11,630 nucleotides of DNA from Acidimangrovimonas sp. Lineage in GTDB: Bacteria > Pseudomonadota > Alphaproteobacteria > Rhodobacterales > Rhodobacteraceae. Of this stretch, positions 1-7,043 are shown piece after piece; position 1 is the first letter of the stretch, and the number at the start of each line of letters is the position of its first letter. The stretch is taken from assembly GCA_030147905.1 (NCBI GenBank), contig JASBUM010000613.1, positions 1 to 11,630 of the forward strand, in the 5' to 3' direction. Under the pieces are notes generated by a model that was not told the origin of the DNA, searched no databases, and saw only the letters and a list, made by a program, of their open reading frames with translations. Position numbers and translations under genes: made by a program.

Positions 1-1260
1 CACCACGGTCAGCTTGATATAGGCATCGAAGGCCCCCGACTTTTCCTGCCGCGTGGTCGAAAGCTGGATGCCGCGCTCGCGCGCCACGACCGGGGCCGAA
101 ACCATGTTCACCTCGGGATTGGTGGCCTTCATGACCCCCGCGATCACCGCACAGTTCATGGCCGCAAGGTTCATCTCGGCCACCGTCCCGTCATAGAGGA
201 CGTTGATCGCCTTGATCGGCTCGTCGGTCATCTGGCCGACGAAGCTGCCCAGGTGCCCGGCAAGTTTCAGCCACGGCCCCATCACGGCGGCCTCCTCGGC
301 CGTGACCGACGGCATGTTCAGCGCGTTCTGCACCGCCCCCGTCAGCAGGTAGTCGGCCATCTGCTCGGCCACCTGCTGGGCGACATTCTCCTGCGCCTCG
401 CTGGTCGAGGCGCCCAGATGGGGCGTGCACACGACATTGGGCAGACCGAAGAGCGGGCTTTCCTTGGCCGGCTCGACGGCAAAGACGTCGAAGCCCGCCC
501 CGGCGACGTGGCCGGCCTTGATCGCCTCGGCAAGAGCGGCCTCGTCGACCAGCCCGCCGCGGGCGCAGTTGACGATGCGGACGCCCTTCTTGGTCTTGGC
601 CAGGTTTTCCTTCGACAGGATGTTGCGGGTCTTGTCGGTCAGCGGCACATGCAGGGTGATGAAATCCGAACGCGCCAGCAATTCGTCCAGCTCGACCTTC
701 TGCACGCCGAGATTGCGCGCGCGCTCCTCGCTGAGGAACGGGTCATAGGCCACCACCTTCATGTGCAGCCCCACCGCGCGGTCGCAGACGATGCCGCCGA
801 TGTTGCCCGCGCCGATCACGCCCAGCGTCTTGCCGTAAAGCTCCACCCCCATGAAGCCGGATTTTTCCCATTTCCCGGCCTGGGTCGAGGCATCGGCGGC
901 CGGGATCTGGCGCGCGACCGCGAACATCATCGCGATCGCATGTTCGGCCGTGGTGATCGAATTGCCGAACGGCGTGTTCATCACGATCACGCCCTGCTTC
1001 GAGGCGGCCGGGATATCGACGTTGTCGACTCCGATCCCGGCCCGGCCCACGACCTTCAGCCGCGTCGCGCGCTCGAGGATCTTGGGCGTGACCTTGGTCG
1101 CCGAGCGGATCGCGAGCCCGTCGTAATCGCCGATCACCTCGGCGAGCTTTTCCTTGTCCTTGCCCAGTTCGGGGCGGAAATCGACCTCGATCCCTCGGTC
1201 GCGGAAGATCTGGACGGCAGTTTCCGACAGCTTGTCGGAGACGAGAACCTTGGGAGCCAT
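1..1260 (-). CDS. serA: D-3-phosphoglycerate dehydrogenase (3' end outside window)
   Basis: SerA oxidises 3-phosphoglycerate to 3-phosphohydroxypyruvate with NAD+, the first step of phosphorylated L-serine synthesis in the cytoplasm. The frame is open from an ATG at 1260 to the window edge and gives 420 residues; long-form SerA proteins have about 530, so the missing part should hold the end of the regulatory region and the ACT domain. Visible in order: N-terminal substrate-binding segment, Rossmann NAD motif GAGNIG at residues 150-155, and the D-2-hydroxyacid dehydrogenase catalytic set R234 (in NCARGG), E263 (in FAVEP) and H281 (in TPHLGAST). After about residue 310 the sequence looks like the intervening domain of long-form enzymes. 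A GAAGGA/GGA stretch lies 8-10 nt before the ATG. The gene is 114 nt downstream of serC on the same strand and is probably co-transcribed with it. Whether the missing part is intact cannot be seen. Confidence 0.96.
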   Translation of the reverse strand, partial: MAPKVLVSDKLSETAVQIFRDRGIEVDFRPELGKDKEKLAEVIGDYDGLAIRSATKVTPKILERATRLKVVGRAGIGVDNVDIPAASKQGVIVMNTPFGNSITTAEHAIAMMFAVARQIPAADASTQAGKWEKSGFMGVELYGKTLGVIGAGNIGGIVCDRAVGLHMKVVAYDPFLSEERARNLGVQKVELDELLARSDFITLHVPLTDKTRNILSKENLAKTKKGVRIVNCARGGLVDEAALAEAIKAGHVAGAGFDVFAVEPAKESPLFGLPNVVCTPHLGASTSEAQENVAQQVAEQMADYLLTGAVQNALNMPSVTAEEAAVMGPWLKLAGHLGSFVGQMTDEPIKAINVLYDGTVAEMNLAAMNCAVIAGVMKATNPEVNMVSAPVVARERGIQLSTTRQEKSGAFDAYIKLTVV

Positions 1261-1291
1261 GTCAAGCATCCTTCATTCATGCATCTGGGGC

Positions 1292-1306
1292 GGCGCCTCT
1301 CGCGCC
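1292..1306 (-). other. Small hairpin between serC and serA
   Basis: Arms GGCGC (1292-1296) and GCGCC (1302-1306) are perfectly complementary around a 5-nt loop. It sits about 30 nt before the serA start, next to the larger hairpin at 1318-1351. There is no T-run, so it is not a classical terminator. With the larger hairpin it may slow ribosomes or nucleases between the two genes. In DNA this GC-rich, short hairpins also arise by chance. Confidence 0.35.
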
Positions 1307-1317
1307 TGGGTTCACGA

Positions 1318-1351
1318 CCGGCGGCGCGGACCTCCGTCCGTCCGCCGCCGG
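1318..1351 (-). other. Strong GC-rich stem-loop in the serC-serA spacer
   Basis: The left arm (1318-1331) and right arm (1340-1351) pair over 12 bp with a 2-nt bulge: nine outer pairs (CCGGCGGCG with CGCCGCCGG) and three inner pairs (GAC with GTC), around a loop of about 8 nt. It begins 23 nt after the serC stop in the direction of transcription and ends about 57 nt before serA. No T-run follows in that direction, so factor-independent termination is not well supported. An mRNA processing or 3'-end protection element that sets the serC/serA ratio, or a partial Rho-linked pause, are alternatives. The pairing is seen; any role is inferred. Confidence 0.5.
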
Positions 1352-1374
1352 GCAGCTCTGTGCGCGCGGTCCGG

Positions 1375-2532
<1,158 letters not shown>

Positions 2533-2578
2533 GGTATCCTTCCAGATATTCGCCCCTCGTTGGGGATGGGTGTCCCGC
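2533..2578 (-). promoter_or_regulatory. serC leader-like cis-regulatory RNA
   Basis: This is the short 5' leader of serC. Two hairpins are visible in the RNA: CCCC (2565-2562) with GGGG (2556-2553) around a 5-nt loop, then UAUC (2548-2545) with GAUA (2538-2535) around the loop UGGAAG, which contains most of the ribosome binding site. The serC RNA motif (Rfam serC family), found by comparative genomics upstream of serC-serA operons in Alphaproteobacteria, is about this size and has a last stem overlapping the ribosome binding site; gene context, length and layout match. The GGGA at 2576-2573 could instead pair with UCCC at 2566-2563, which would break the first hairpin. The family match is from memory and not a covariance-model search. 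No ligand is established as far as I know. Confidence 0.65.
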
Positions 2579-2583
2579 CGTCC

Positions 2584-2612
2584 GCAATAAGGCCCGGCGC
2601 CTACTGGCGCAA
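2584..2612 (-). promoter_or_regulatory. Predicted sigma70-type promoter of serC-serA
   Basis: On the minus strand a -35-like TTGCGC (2612-2607) and a -10-like TATTGC (2589-2584) are separated by exactly 17 nt. Transcription would begin near 2578-2576, just where the structured serC leader begins, leaving a 5' leader of about 45 nt. This agreement with the leader is the main support. Each hexamer departs from consensus at two or more positions. Confidence 0.45.
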
Positions 2613-2623
2613 GCACGAAAACT

Positions 2624-2633
2624 GCATTAATGC
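2624..2633. promoter_or_regulatory. Palindrome GCATTAATGC upstream of the serC promoter
   Basis: A perfect 10-bp palindrome, AT-rich in a GC-rich surround, is centred about 50 bp upstream of the predicted serC start and about 70 bp before the serB start codon. The position suits a regulator acting on one or both divergent genes. Two copies of GGCGCCT (2596-2602 and 2634-2640) flank the region. No regulator can be named from sequence alone. Confidence 0.3.
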
Positions 2634-2696
2634 GGCGCCTGAGGCGCGGAATGCGACGCGGCGCGCCACTATCGGAAACCTCGAGCGGAATCGCGC

Positions 2697-3578
2697 ATGT
2701 TCATCGCCACATTGCTGTGCAACCCGGCCACCCCCTCATTGACGGCGGCGCTGGCCGAGCCGCTGCGCGCCGCCTGGGGCGGCGAGGCGCTCGACTGGCT
2801 CGCGCCCGGCATCGCGGCGCAATTCGCGCTCGGGGCCGCGCCCGATGATCTCGAAAGCCACTGGCGGGAGCTTCAGTCGAAGGGGATCGACCTCGTCCTT
2901 CAGCCTGCCGAGGGGCAACGCAAGCGCATGCTGCTGGCCGACATGGATTCCACCATGATCGAGCAGGAATGCATCGACGAGCTGGCGGCCGAGGCCGGCG
3001 TCGGCGCCCGCGTGGCCGAGATCACCGCCCGCGCGATGAATGGCGAGCTGGATTTCGAGGGCGCGCTTCGGGCGCGCGTGGCCCTGCTGGAGGGGTTGGA
3101 CGCGGCGGTGGTTCTCAAGGTTCTGGCCGAACGCATCACCTTCGCCCCGGGGGGCCGCAAGCTGGTGGCGACGATGAAGGCCAACGGTAGCTATGCGGCG
3201 CTCGTCTCCGGGGGCTTCACCGCCTTTTCGGAGCCCGTCGCGGCCTATCTCGGCTTCGACGAGAACCAGGCCAACCGCCTGCTGGTCGAGGATGGCCGGC
3301 TGACCGGGCGGGTGGCGGAGCCGATCCTCGGGCGTGACGCCAAGGTTGCGGCGCTGGCCGCGCTGACCGAGCGGCTCGGGATCGCCGAGGACACCGTGCT
3401 GGCGGTGGGCGACGGGGCCAACGACCTCGGGATGCTGGCACGCGCCGGCGCGGGCGTCGCGCTGCATGCCAAGCCCGCCGTGGCGGCGCGTTGCGCCCTG
3501 CGGGTGAACCACGGGGACCTGACCGCGCTTCTGTATCTTCAGGGCTACCGGCAGGAGGAATTCATCGCCGTTCCCTGA
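2697..3578 (+). CDS. serB: Phosphoserine phosphatase
   Basis: SerB hydrolyses O-phospho-L-serine to L-serine, the last step of the pathway whose first two enzymes are encoded divergently. It is a cytoplasmic HAD-superfamily enzyme of 293 residues. Visible motifs: motif I D82-M-D84-S-T (nucleophile D82), motif II S171 in LVSGGF, motif III K216, and motif IV GDGAND at 238-243. The cap region between motifs I and II contains the family EQECIDELA segment (89-97). The first 75 or so residues form a short N-terminal domain where many SerB proteins have an ACT-like fold. The start ATG at 2697 begins [10 protein letters not shown], as in related alphaproteobacterial SerB; the ribosome binding site is weak (GAGCGGA, about 7 nt before). 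It shares a 164-bp divergent region with serC, so the two directions may be co-regulated. Confidence 0.97.
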   Translation: MFIATLLCNPATPSLTAALAEPLRAAWGGEALDWLAPGIAAQFALGAAPDDLESHWRELQSKGIDLVLQPAEGQRKRMLLADMDSTMIEQECIDELAAEAGVGARVAEITARAMNGELDFEGALRARVALLEGLDAAVVLKVLAERITFAPGGRKLVATMKANGSYAALVSGGFTAFSEPVAAYLGFDENQANRLLVEDGRLTGRVAEPILGRDAKVAALAALTERLGIAEDTVLAVGDGANDLGMLARAGAGVALHAKPAVAARCALRVNHGDLTALLYLQGYRQEEFIAVP

Positions 3579-3597
3579 CAGGCCCGTCCAGAACCTG

Positions 3598-3629
3598 CCC
3601 CACCGCGCCGGCCCCACCGCGGTGCGGGG
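3598..3629 (+). terminator. Stem-loop after serB (possible terminator)
   Basis: Twenty nt after the serB stop, CCCC (3598-3601) and ACCGCG (3602-3607) pair with CGCGGT (3618-3623) and GGGG (3626-3629), with a 2-nt bulge and a 10-nt loop. There is no T-run, so it would be an unconventional terminator or an RNA 3'-end protector. It lies in the 221-bp spacer between the convergent genes serB and asparaginase. Confidence 0.4.
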
Positions 3630-3703
3630 ACCGAGCGGAGCCAGGCGAAACGCCGCGACCTTCCACCGGACGCGGCGCCTGTGCCCGCGCCCTCTCCGCC
3701 GGA

Positions 3704-3722
3704 CCGACGCGCCGCGCGTCGG
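3704..3722. terminator. Perfect 8-bp hairpin in convergent spacer
   Basis: CCGACGCG (3704-3711) and CGCGTCGG (3715-3722) are exact reverse complements around CCG. The structure is nearly symmetric, so it forms equally in transcripts from serB (plus) and from the asparaginase gene (minus), as expected for a shared end-of-gene element. No T-run is present on either side. Confidence 0.38.
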
Positions 3723-3753
3723 GGAGCCGGGCGCGACCCGACCCCGCCGGCAA

Positions 3754-3783
3754 CCGCCCGCCGGGAAAGCCGCCCGCCGGGAA
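3754..3783. repeat. Two tandem copies of a 14-bp GC-rich unit
   Basis: CCGCCCGCCGGGAA occurs at 3754-3767 and again at 3770-3783, a 16-bp period; a diverged copy precedes them near 3738-3753. The array lies about 20 bp from the asparaginase stop codon, in the non-coding convergent spacer. It may be simple replication-slippage DNA. Confidence 0.6.
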
Positions 3784-3799
3784 TCCGGTCCCGTGACTA

Positions 3800-4795
3800 C
3801 TAGGGAAAGCCCGGGGCGGCACGCAGCACGCCGGTTTCCATGCCGCGCCAGTTGCGCTGCACCGCATCGAGGCGGCCTTGCGCCGCCGGATGGGCAGCGT
3901 CCAGAACGCCCGCGCGCACCAGAAGCGCGACGATCGCCGCCTCGGCGGCCCGGGTGGCGCCGTCTGTGATCTTCACCGCGATTCCCAACTTCCGTTCGGG
4001 CACGATCGCGATGAAGACACCCTCGGCCCCGGTCTTGACCGCCACCCGTCCCGCCATGGCGCGCATCAGCTCGGTGCAGGCCCGCCCCTCGCCCGCCACC
4101 AGTTCGGGATGGGCCATCATCGCCTGCACGAGCCGCGCGGCGGCGTCCTGGCGCGCGCCGCCGCCTTCGCGCGCTGCCGCGAAGAAGGCCATAGCCCGCG
4201 CCAACCCGGCCAGCGGGGTGGCGAAATTGGGCGCCGCGCAACCGTCGATCCCGTAGCCCTGCGCGGGGCTTTCGGTAACCTCCTCGAAGGCGGCCTTCAC
4301 CGCCTGCTGCACGGGATGCTCGGGCGCGACATATTCCGCATCCCCGCCCAGCGTCCGGTTGAGGGTGAGAAATCCGGCATGCTTTCCGGAGCAGTTGTTA
4401 TGCGTCTGGTCGGCCGCCCCATCGGCACAGGTCAGCTCCTGCGCCGCGGTCCGGTCGCGCGGGAACTGCACCCCGCAGCGCAGATCGGATTCCGACAGCC
4501 CCAGATCCGCCAGCCAGCGGCGCACCGCGTCCGTATGCAGATGCGCGCCCTCGTGGCTGGCGCAAGCCAGCGCCAGATGCCGCGCGCCCAGCCCCGCACG
4601 CGCCGCCACACCACTTTCCACCAGCGGCAGCGCCTGGATCATCTTGCAGGAGGATCGCGGATAGATCACCATCTCGGGATCGCCCCAGGCATCGACGATT
4701 CCCGTCTCGGCGTGAACCACCACCGCATGTCCCAGATGTTGGCTCTCGACACGTTCGCCGCGCCACAATTCGACCATTGGATGCGCGTTCTGCAT
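3800..4795 (-). CDS. L-asparaginase, Rhizobium etli (ReAV) type
   Basis: This 331-residue protein belongs to the Pfam 'asparaginase II' family (PF06089), a class unrelated to the E. coli AnsA/AnsB enzymes. It hydrolyses L-asparagine to aspartate and ammonia. Family features visible: the serine-lysine pair S48-x-x-K51 in PRSSCK, S80, and the metal-binding type residues C135 and K138 in NNCSGKHAG, with a further cysteine C186 in GIDGCAAPN. These positions agree closely with the numbering I recall for ReAV (S48, K51, S80, C135, K138, C189), which supports the ATG at 4795. AGAGAGGA lies about 5 nt before it; a GTG at 4810 would place this ribosome binding site inside the gene. No signal peptide is seen, so it should be cytoplasmic. 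It is convergent with serB and divergent from the IalB-like gene. Substrate preference is inferred from the family. Confidence 0.93.
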   Translation of the reverse strand: MQNAHPMVELWRGERVESQHLGHAVVVHAETGIVDAWGDPEMVIYPRSSCKMIQALPLVESGVAARAGLGARHLALACASHEGAHLHTDAVRRWLADLGLSESDLRCGVQFPRDRTAAQELTCADGAADQTHNNCSGKHAGFLTLNRTLGGDAEYVAPEHPVQQAVKAAFEEVTESPAQGYGIDGCAAPNFATPLAGLARAMAFFAAAREGGGARQDAAARLVQAMMAHPELVAGEGRACTELMRAMAGRVAVKTGAEGVFIAIVPERKLGIAVKITDGATRAAEAAIVALLVRAGVLDAAHPAAQGRLDAVQRNWRGMETGVLRAAPGFP

Positions 4796-4838
4796 AGGTT
4801 CCTCTCTCACAGATGCGCGATTTTCCGCGCTTGGGGGG

Positions 4839-4868
4839 TTTCGCGACAGCCCGGATTTGCGCTAGATA
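4839..4868 (+). promoter_or_regulatory. Weak candidate promoter for the IalB-like gene
   Basis: In the 171-bp divergent region between the asparaginase gene and the IalB-like gene, a -10-like TAGATA (4863-4868) has a poor -35-like TTTCGC (4839-4844) 18 nt upstream. The leader would be about 90 nt. The -10 is reasonable and the -35 is not convincing, so this is only the best available candidate. I see no clear operator in the rest of this region. Confidence 0.25.
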
Positions 4869-4966
4869 TCGCTTATCGAGAACAGGGCGGGCGCGCCATA
4901 GCAAAAGGCCCCGAAAGCCTGGCCGCGCGCTTTATGAGGCACAGAGACGGCGGAGGCTGTATCCCG

Positions 4967-5491
4967 ATGAGAAACTGGCTTATTCGCGGCGGCGCAGTGG
5001 CCCTGGTCGCCTTTTCGGCGAACGGTGCCCTGGCACAGGCACAGACGAGTACCCGCGTCGCGGTGAAATCCGACTGGAGCGTGTTCACCGCCCAGAACCC
5101 GAAGGAATGCTGGGGGGTCTCCAGCCCCAAGAAGTCGGTCAACACGCGCGGCGGGCAGGTGGTGAAGGTCCAGCGTGGCGACATCTTGCTGTTCGTCACC
5201 TTCCGGCCGGGCAACGGCAATGGTGAGCTGTCCTTTACCGGCGGCTACCCCTTCGCGCCGAATTCGGATGCGACACTGACGCTCGGCGGCAAGGACTACA
5301 CCATGTTCACCAAGGGCCAGTGGGCCTGGCCCAAAACCCCGGCCGACAATTCCGGGCTTATGACCGCGCTCAAGTCCGGGGCGGACGCGACGATCACCGC
5401 GCGGTCGTCGCGCGGAACGCAGACGAAGGATACCTTCTCGTTGATCGGCTTCACCGCCGCGATGGACGACGCCGCACAGCGCTGCAAGTAA
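4967..5491 (+). CDS. Invasion-associated locus B (IalB) family secreted protein
   Basis: A 174-residue exported protein. Residues 1-25 form a typical Sec signal peptide: a basic start (MRNWLIR), a hydrophobic core, and likely cleavage after ALA (residue 23) or AQA (25). The mature part resembles the IalB family (PF06776), with the SDWSVF opening (35-40), the early cysteine in ECWGVS (C48) and a C-terminal cysteine (C173) that could form a disulfide with it. The family is common in non-pathogenic alphaproteobacteria; despite the name (from Bartonella) no invasion role should be assumed and its biochemical activity is unknown. The ATG at 4967 is chosen because it starts the signal peptide and has GGAGG 10 nt upstream; the frame is open far upstream but that part is antisense to the asparaginase gene. 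It is followed by rlmN on the same strand after a 113-bp gap. Confidence 0.88.
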   Translation: MRNWLIRGGAVALVAFSANGALAQAQTSTRVAVKSDWSVFTAQNPKECWGVSSPKKSVNTRGGQVVKVQRGDILLFVTFRPGNGNGELSFTGGYPFAPNSDATLTLGGKDYTMFTKGQWAWPKTPADNSGLMTALKSGADATITARSSRGTQTKDTFSLIGFTAAMDDAAQRCK

Positions 5492-5604
5492 CCGCGGGCC
5501 ACGGGCCTGACGGGGCGGCCGGGCGCGGGCGGGGTGTTCCCCTTGCCCGCGCGATGCTGTAAGACATGCGTCTTCCCGCACCGCAGCCGCCGCACGAGTC
5601 GCCC

Positions 5605-6801
5605 ATGTCCGCCGCCGAACCCACCGCTCCGATCACGCCCGAGGCCCGCGTCATTCCGCGCCGCACCGAGACAGGCGCGAGGCGCAACCTCGTCGGGCTG
5701 ACCCGGCCGCAGCTTCACGACGCGCTTGTGGAAATCGGCACGCCCGAGCGGCAGGCCAAGATGCGGGTCGGCCAGATCTGGCAATGGCTATACCATTGGG
5801 GCACACGCGATTTCGCGGCGATGACCAACCTGGCCAAGGATTATCGCGCCCGTCTCGCCGAACATTTCGAGATCCGCCTGCCCGAGATCGTCACCCGCCA
5901 GATCAGCGCCGACGGCACCCGCAAATATCTGCTGCGCATCAACGGCGGCCATGAGGTCGAGACCGTCTATATCCCCGAGGAAGGCCGCGGCACGCTGTGC
6001 ATCTCGTCGCAGGTCGGCTGCACGCTGACCTGTTCGTTCTGCCATACCGGCACCCAGAAGCTGGTGCGCAACCTGACCGCGGCCGAGATCGTGGGTCAGG
6101 TCATGCTGGCCCGCGACGATCTTGGCGAATGGCCCGAGCCGGGTGCGCCGAAGAACGAAACCCGGCTGATCTCGAATGTCGTGCTGATGGGCATGGGCGA
6201 GCCGCTTTACAATTTCGACAATGTCCGCGACGCGATGCGGGTGGTGATGGACGGCGAGGGGATCAGCCTGTCGCGCCGCCGCATCACGCTCTCGACCTCG
6301 GGCGTGGTGCCCAAGATCGCCCGCGCCGCCGAGGAAATCGGCTGTCTTCTGGCGGTCAGCTTCCACGCCACCACCGACGAGGTGCGCGACCGGCTGGTGC
6401 CGATCAACAAACGCTGGAACATCGAAACCCTGCTGGGGACCTTGCGCGATTATCCGCGGCTGTCGAATTCCGAGCGAATCACCTTCGAATATGTCATGCT
6501 CGACGGTGTCAACGACAGCGACGAGGACGCCCGCCGCCTGGTCAAGCTGATCGCCGGGATTCCGGCCAAGATCAACCTGATCCCGTTCAACGAATGGCCG
6601 GGCTCGCCCTATCGGCGCAGCGATTGGGAGCGGATCGAGACCTTCGCCGATATCGTCCACAAGGCAGGCTATGCCTCGCCCATCCGCACCCCGCGCGGCG
6701 AGGATATCATGGCCGCCTGCGGGCAGTTGAAATCGGCCACCGAGCGCGCCCGCAAGAGCCGCGCCGAAATTGCCGCCGAGGCGGGATTGCAGACCTCCTG
6801 A
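5605..6801 (+). CDS. rlmN: 23S rRNA (adenine2503-C2)-methyltransferase, radical SAM
   Basis: RlmN methylates C2 of A2503 in 23S rRNA, and in some bacteria A37 of tRNAs, using a radical SAM mechanism in the cytoplasm. The 398-residue protein has an N-terminal accessory domain (about 28-120), then C132 in LCISSQVGC and the iron-sulfur cluster cysteines C139, C143 and C146 (CxxxCxxC), GMGEP (196-200), and C372 in ACGQL, equivalent to the methyl-carrying cysteine (C355) of the E. coli enzyme. All key residues are present. The start is uncertain: I chose ATG 5605 (MSAAEP), which matches the usual length of relatives; an in-frame ATG at 5566 would add 13 residues rich in proline. Neither start has a good ribosome binding site. 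The gene may be transcribed alone or from the IalB-like gene 113 bp upstream. Confidence 0.95.
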   Translation: MSAAEPTAPITPEARVIPRRTETGARRNLVGLTRPQLHDALVEIGTPERQAKMRVGQIWQWLYHWGTRDFAAMTNLAKDYRARLAEHFEIRLPEIVTRQISADGTRKYLLRINGGHEVETVYIPEEGRGTLCISSQVGCTLTCSFCHTGTQKLVRNLTAAEIVGQVMLARDDLGEWPEPGAPKNETRLISNVVLMGMGEPLYNFDNVRDAMRVVMDGEGISLSRRRITLSTSGVVPKIARAAEEIGCLLAVSFHATTDEVRDRLVPINKRWNIETLLGTLRDYPRLSNSERITFEYVMLDGVNDSDEDARRLVKLIAGIPAKINLIPFNEWPGSPYRRSDWERIETFADIVHKAGYASPIRTPRGEDIMAACGQLKSATERARKSRAEIAAEAGLQTS

Positions 6802-6810
6802 CAACGGCCG

Positions 6811-6843
6811 TCCGACACGGGGCCTTGGGCCCGGAACGTCGGA
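6811..6843 (+). terminator. Two-tier stem-loop after rlmN
   Basis: Nine nt after the rlmN stop, TCCGAC (6811-6816) pairs with GTCGGA (6838-6843), and inside it GGGCC (6820-6824) pairs with GGCCC (6828-6832) around TTG. It is well placed for an end-of-gene structure but has no following T-run. A further 7-bp hairpin lies at 6859-6882 (TCGCCGG with CCGGCGA). Confidence 0.45.
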
Positions 6844-6937
6844 ACCGCGCCGCCTGATTCGCCGGCGCCGCGAAACCGGCGATCGTTGGCGCGACAAGGC
6901 GGCGCGGGGCGTTGCGGCCGGGCGTCTGCACAGCGCA

Positions 6938-6963
6938 CCCCTTCCCCAACGCCCGCGAAGGGG
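6938..6963. other. Overlapping inverted repeats in rlmN/glycosyltransferase spacer
   Basis: CCCCTT (6938-6943) pairs with AAGGGG (6958-6963) around a 14-nt loop. An alternative, overlapping pairing joins GGGCGTTG (6907-6914) with CAACGCCC (6947-6954). The two cannot form together. They lie in the non-coding spacer between the convergent genes and may help end the minus-strand glycosyltransferase transcript. Chance pairing is possible at this GC content. Confidence 0.3.
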
Positions 6964-7001
6964 CAACGATTGCGCGCCCCTCTCCTGCCGGGCGCTCTGC
7001 C

Positions 7002-7029
7002 CCTGGTGCCCCGCAGCCTGGTGCCCCGC
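7002..7029. repeat. Direct repeat of 13 bp after the glycosyltransferase gene
   Basis: CCTGGTGCCCCGC occurs at 7002-7014 and 7017-7029, a 15-bp period, beginning 14 bp beyond the stop codon of the minus-strand glycosyltransferase gene. The copies are exact. No further copies are seen in this spacer. Its function, if any, is unknown. Confidence 0.65.
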
Positions 7030-7043
7030 GCGGGACATACGGA

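Noticed and set aside
2533..2616. Upstream start for serC adding 28 residues
   Set aside because: The extension translates the structured leader, would begin upstream of the predicted promoter elements, and the ATG at 2532 has a good ribosome binding site and the family N-terminus.
2736..4241. Minus-strand 501-codon open frame over serB and the spacer
   Set aside because: Antisense to serB, which has all HAD motifs, and the translation is Arg/Gly/Ala-rich without recognisable domains.
3878..4966. Long in-frame N-terminal extension of the IalB-like gene
   Set aside because: It would be wholly antisense to the asparaginase gene and would bury the clear signal peptide beginning at 4967.
5788..7038. 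Minus-strand 416-codon open frame over rlmN
   Set aside because: Antisense to rlmN, which has an intact radical SAM motif and both catalytic cysteines; no domain signal in the opposite frame.
6802..7043. Possible small RNA gene between rlmN and the glycosyltransferase gene
   Set aside because: The hairpins fit end-of-gene structures, and there is no convincing promoter or T-run terminator framing an independent transcript.
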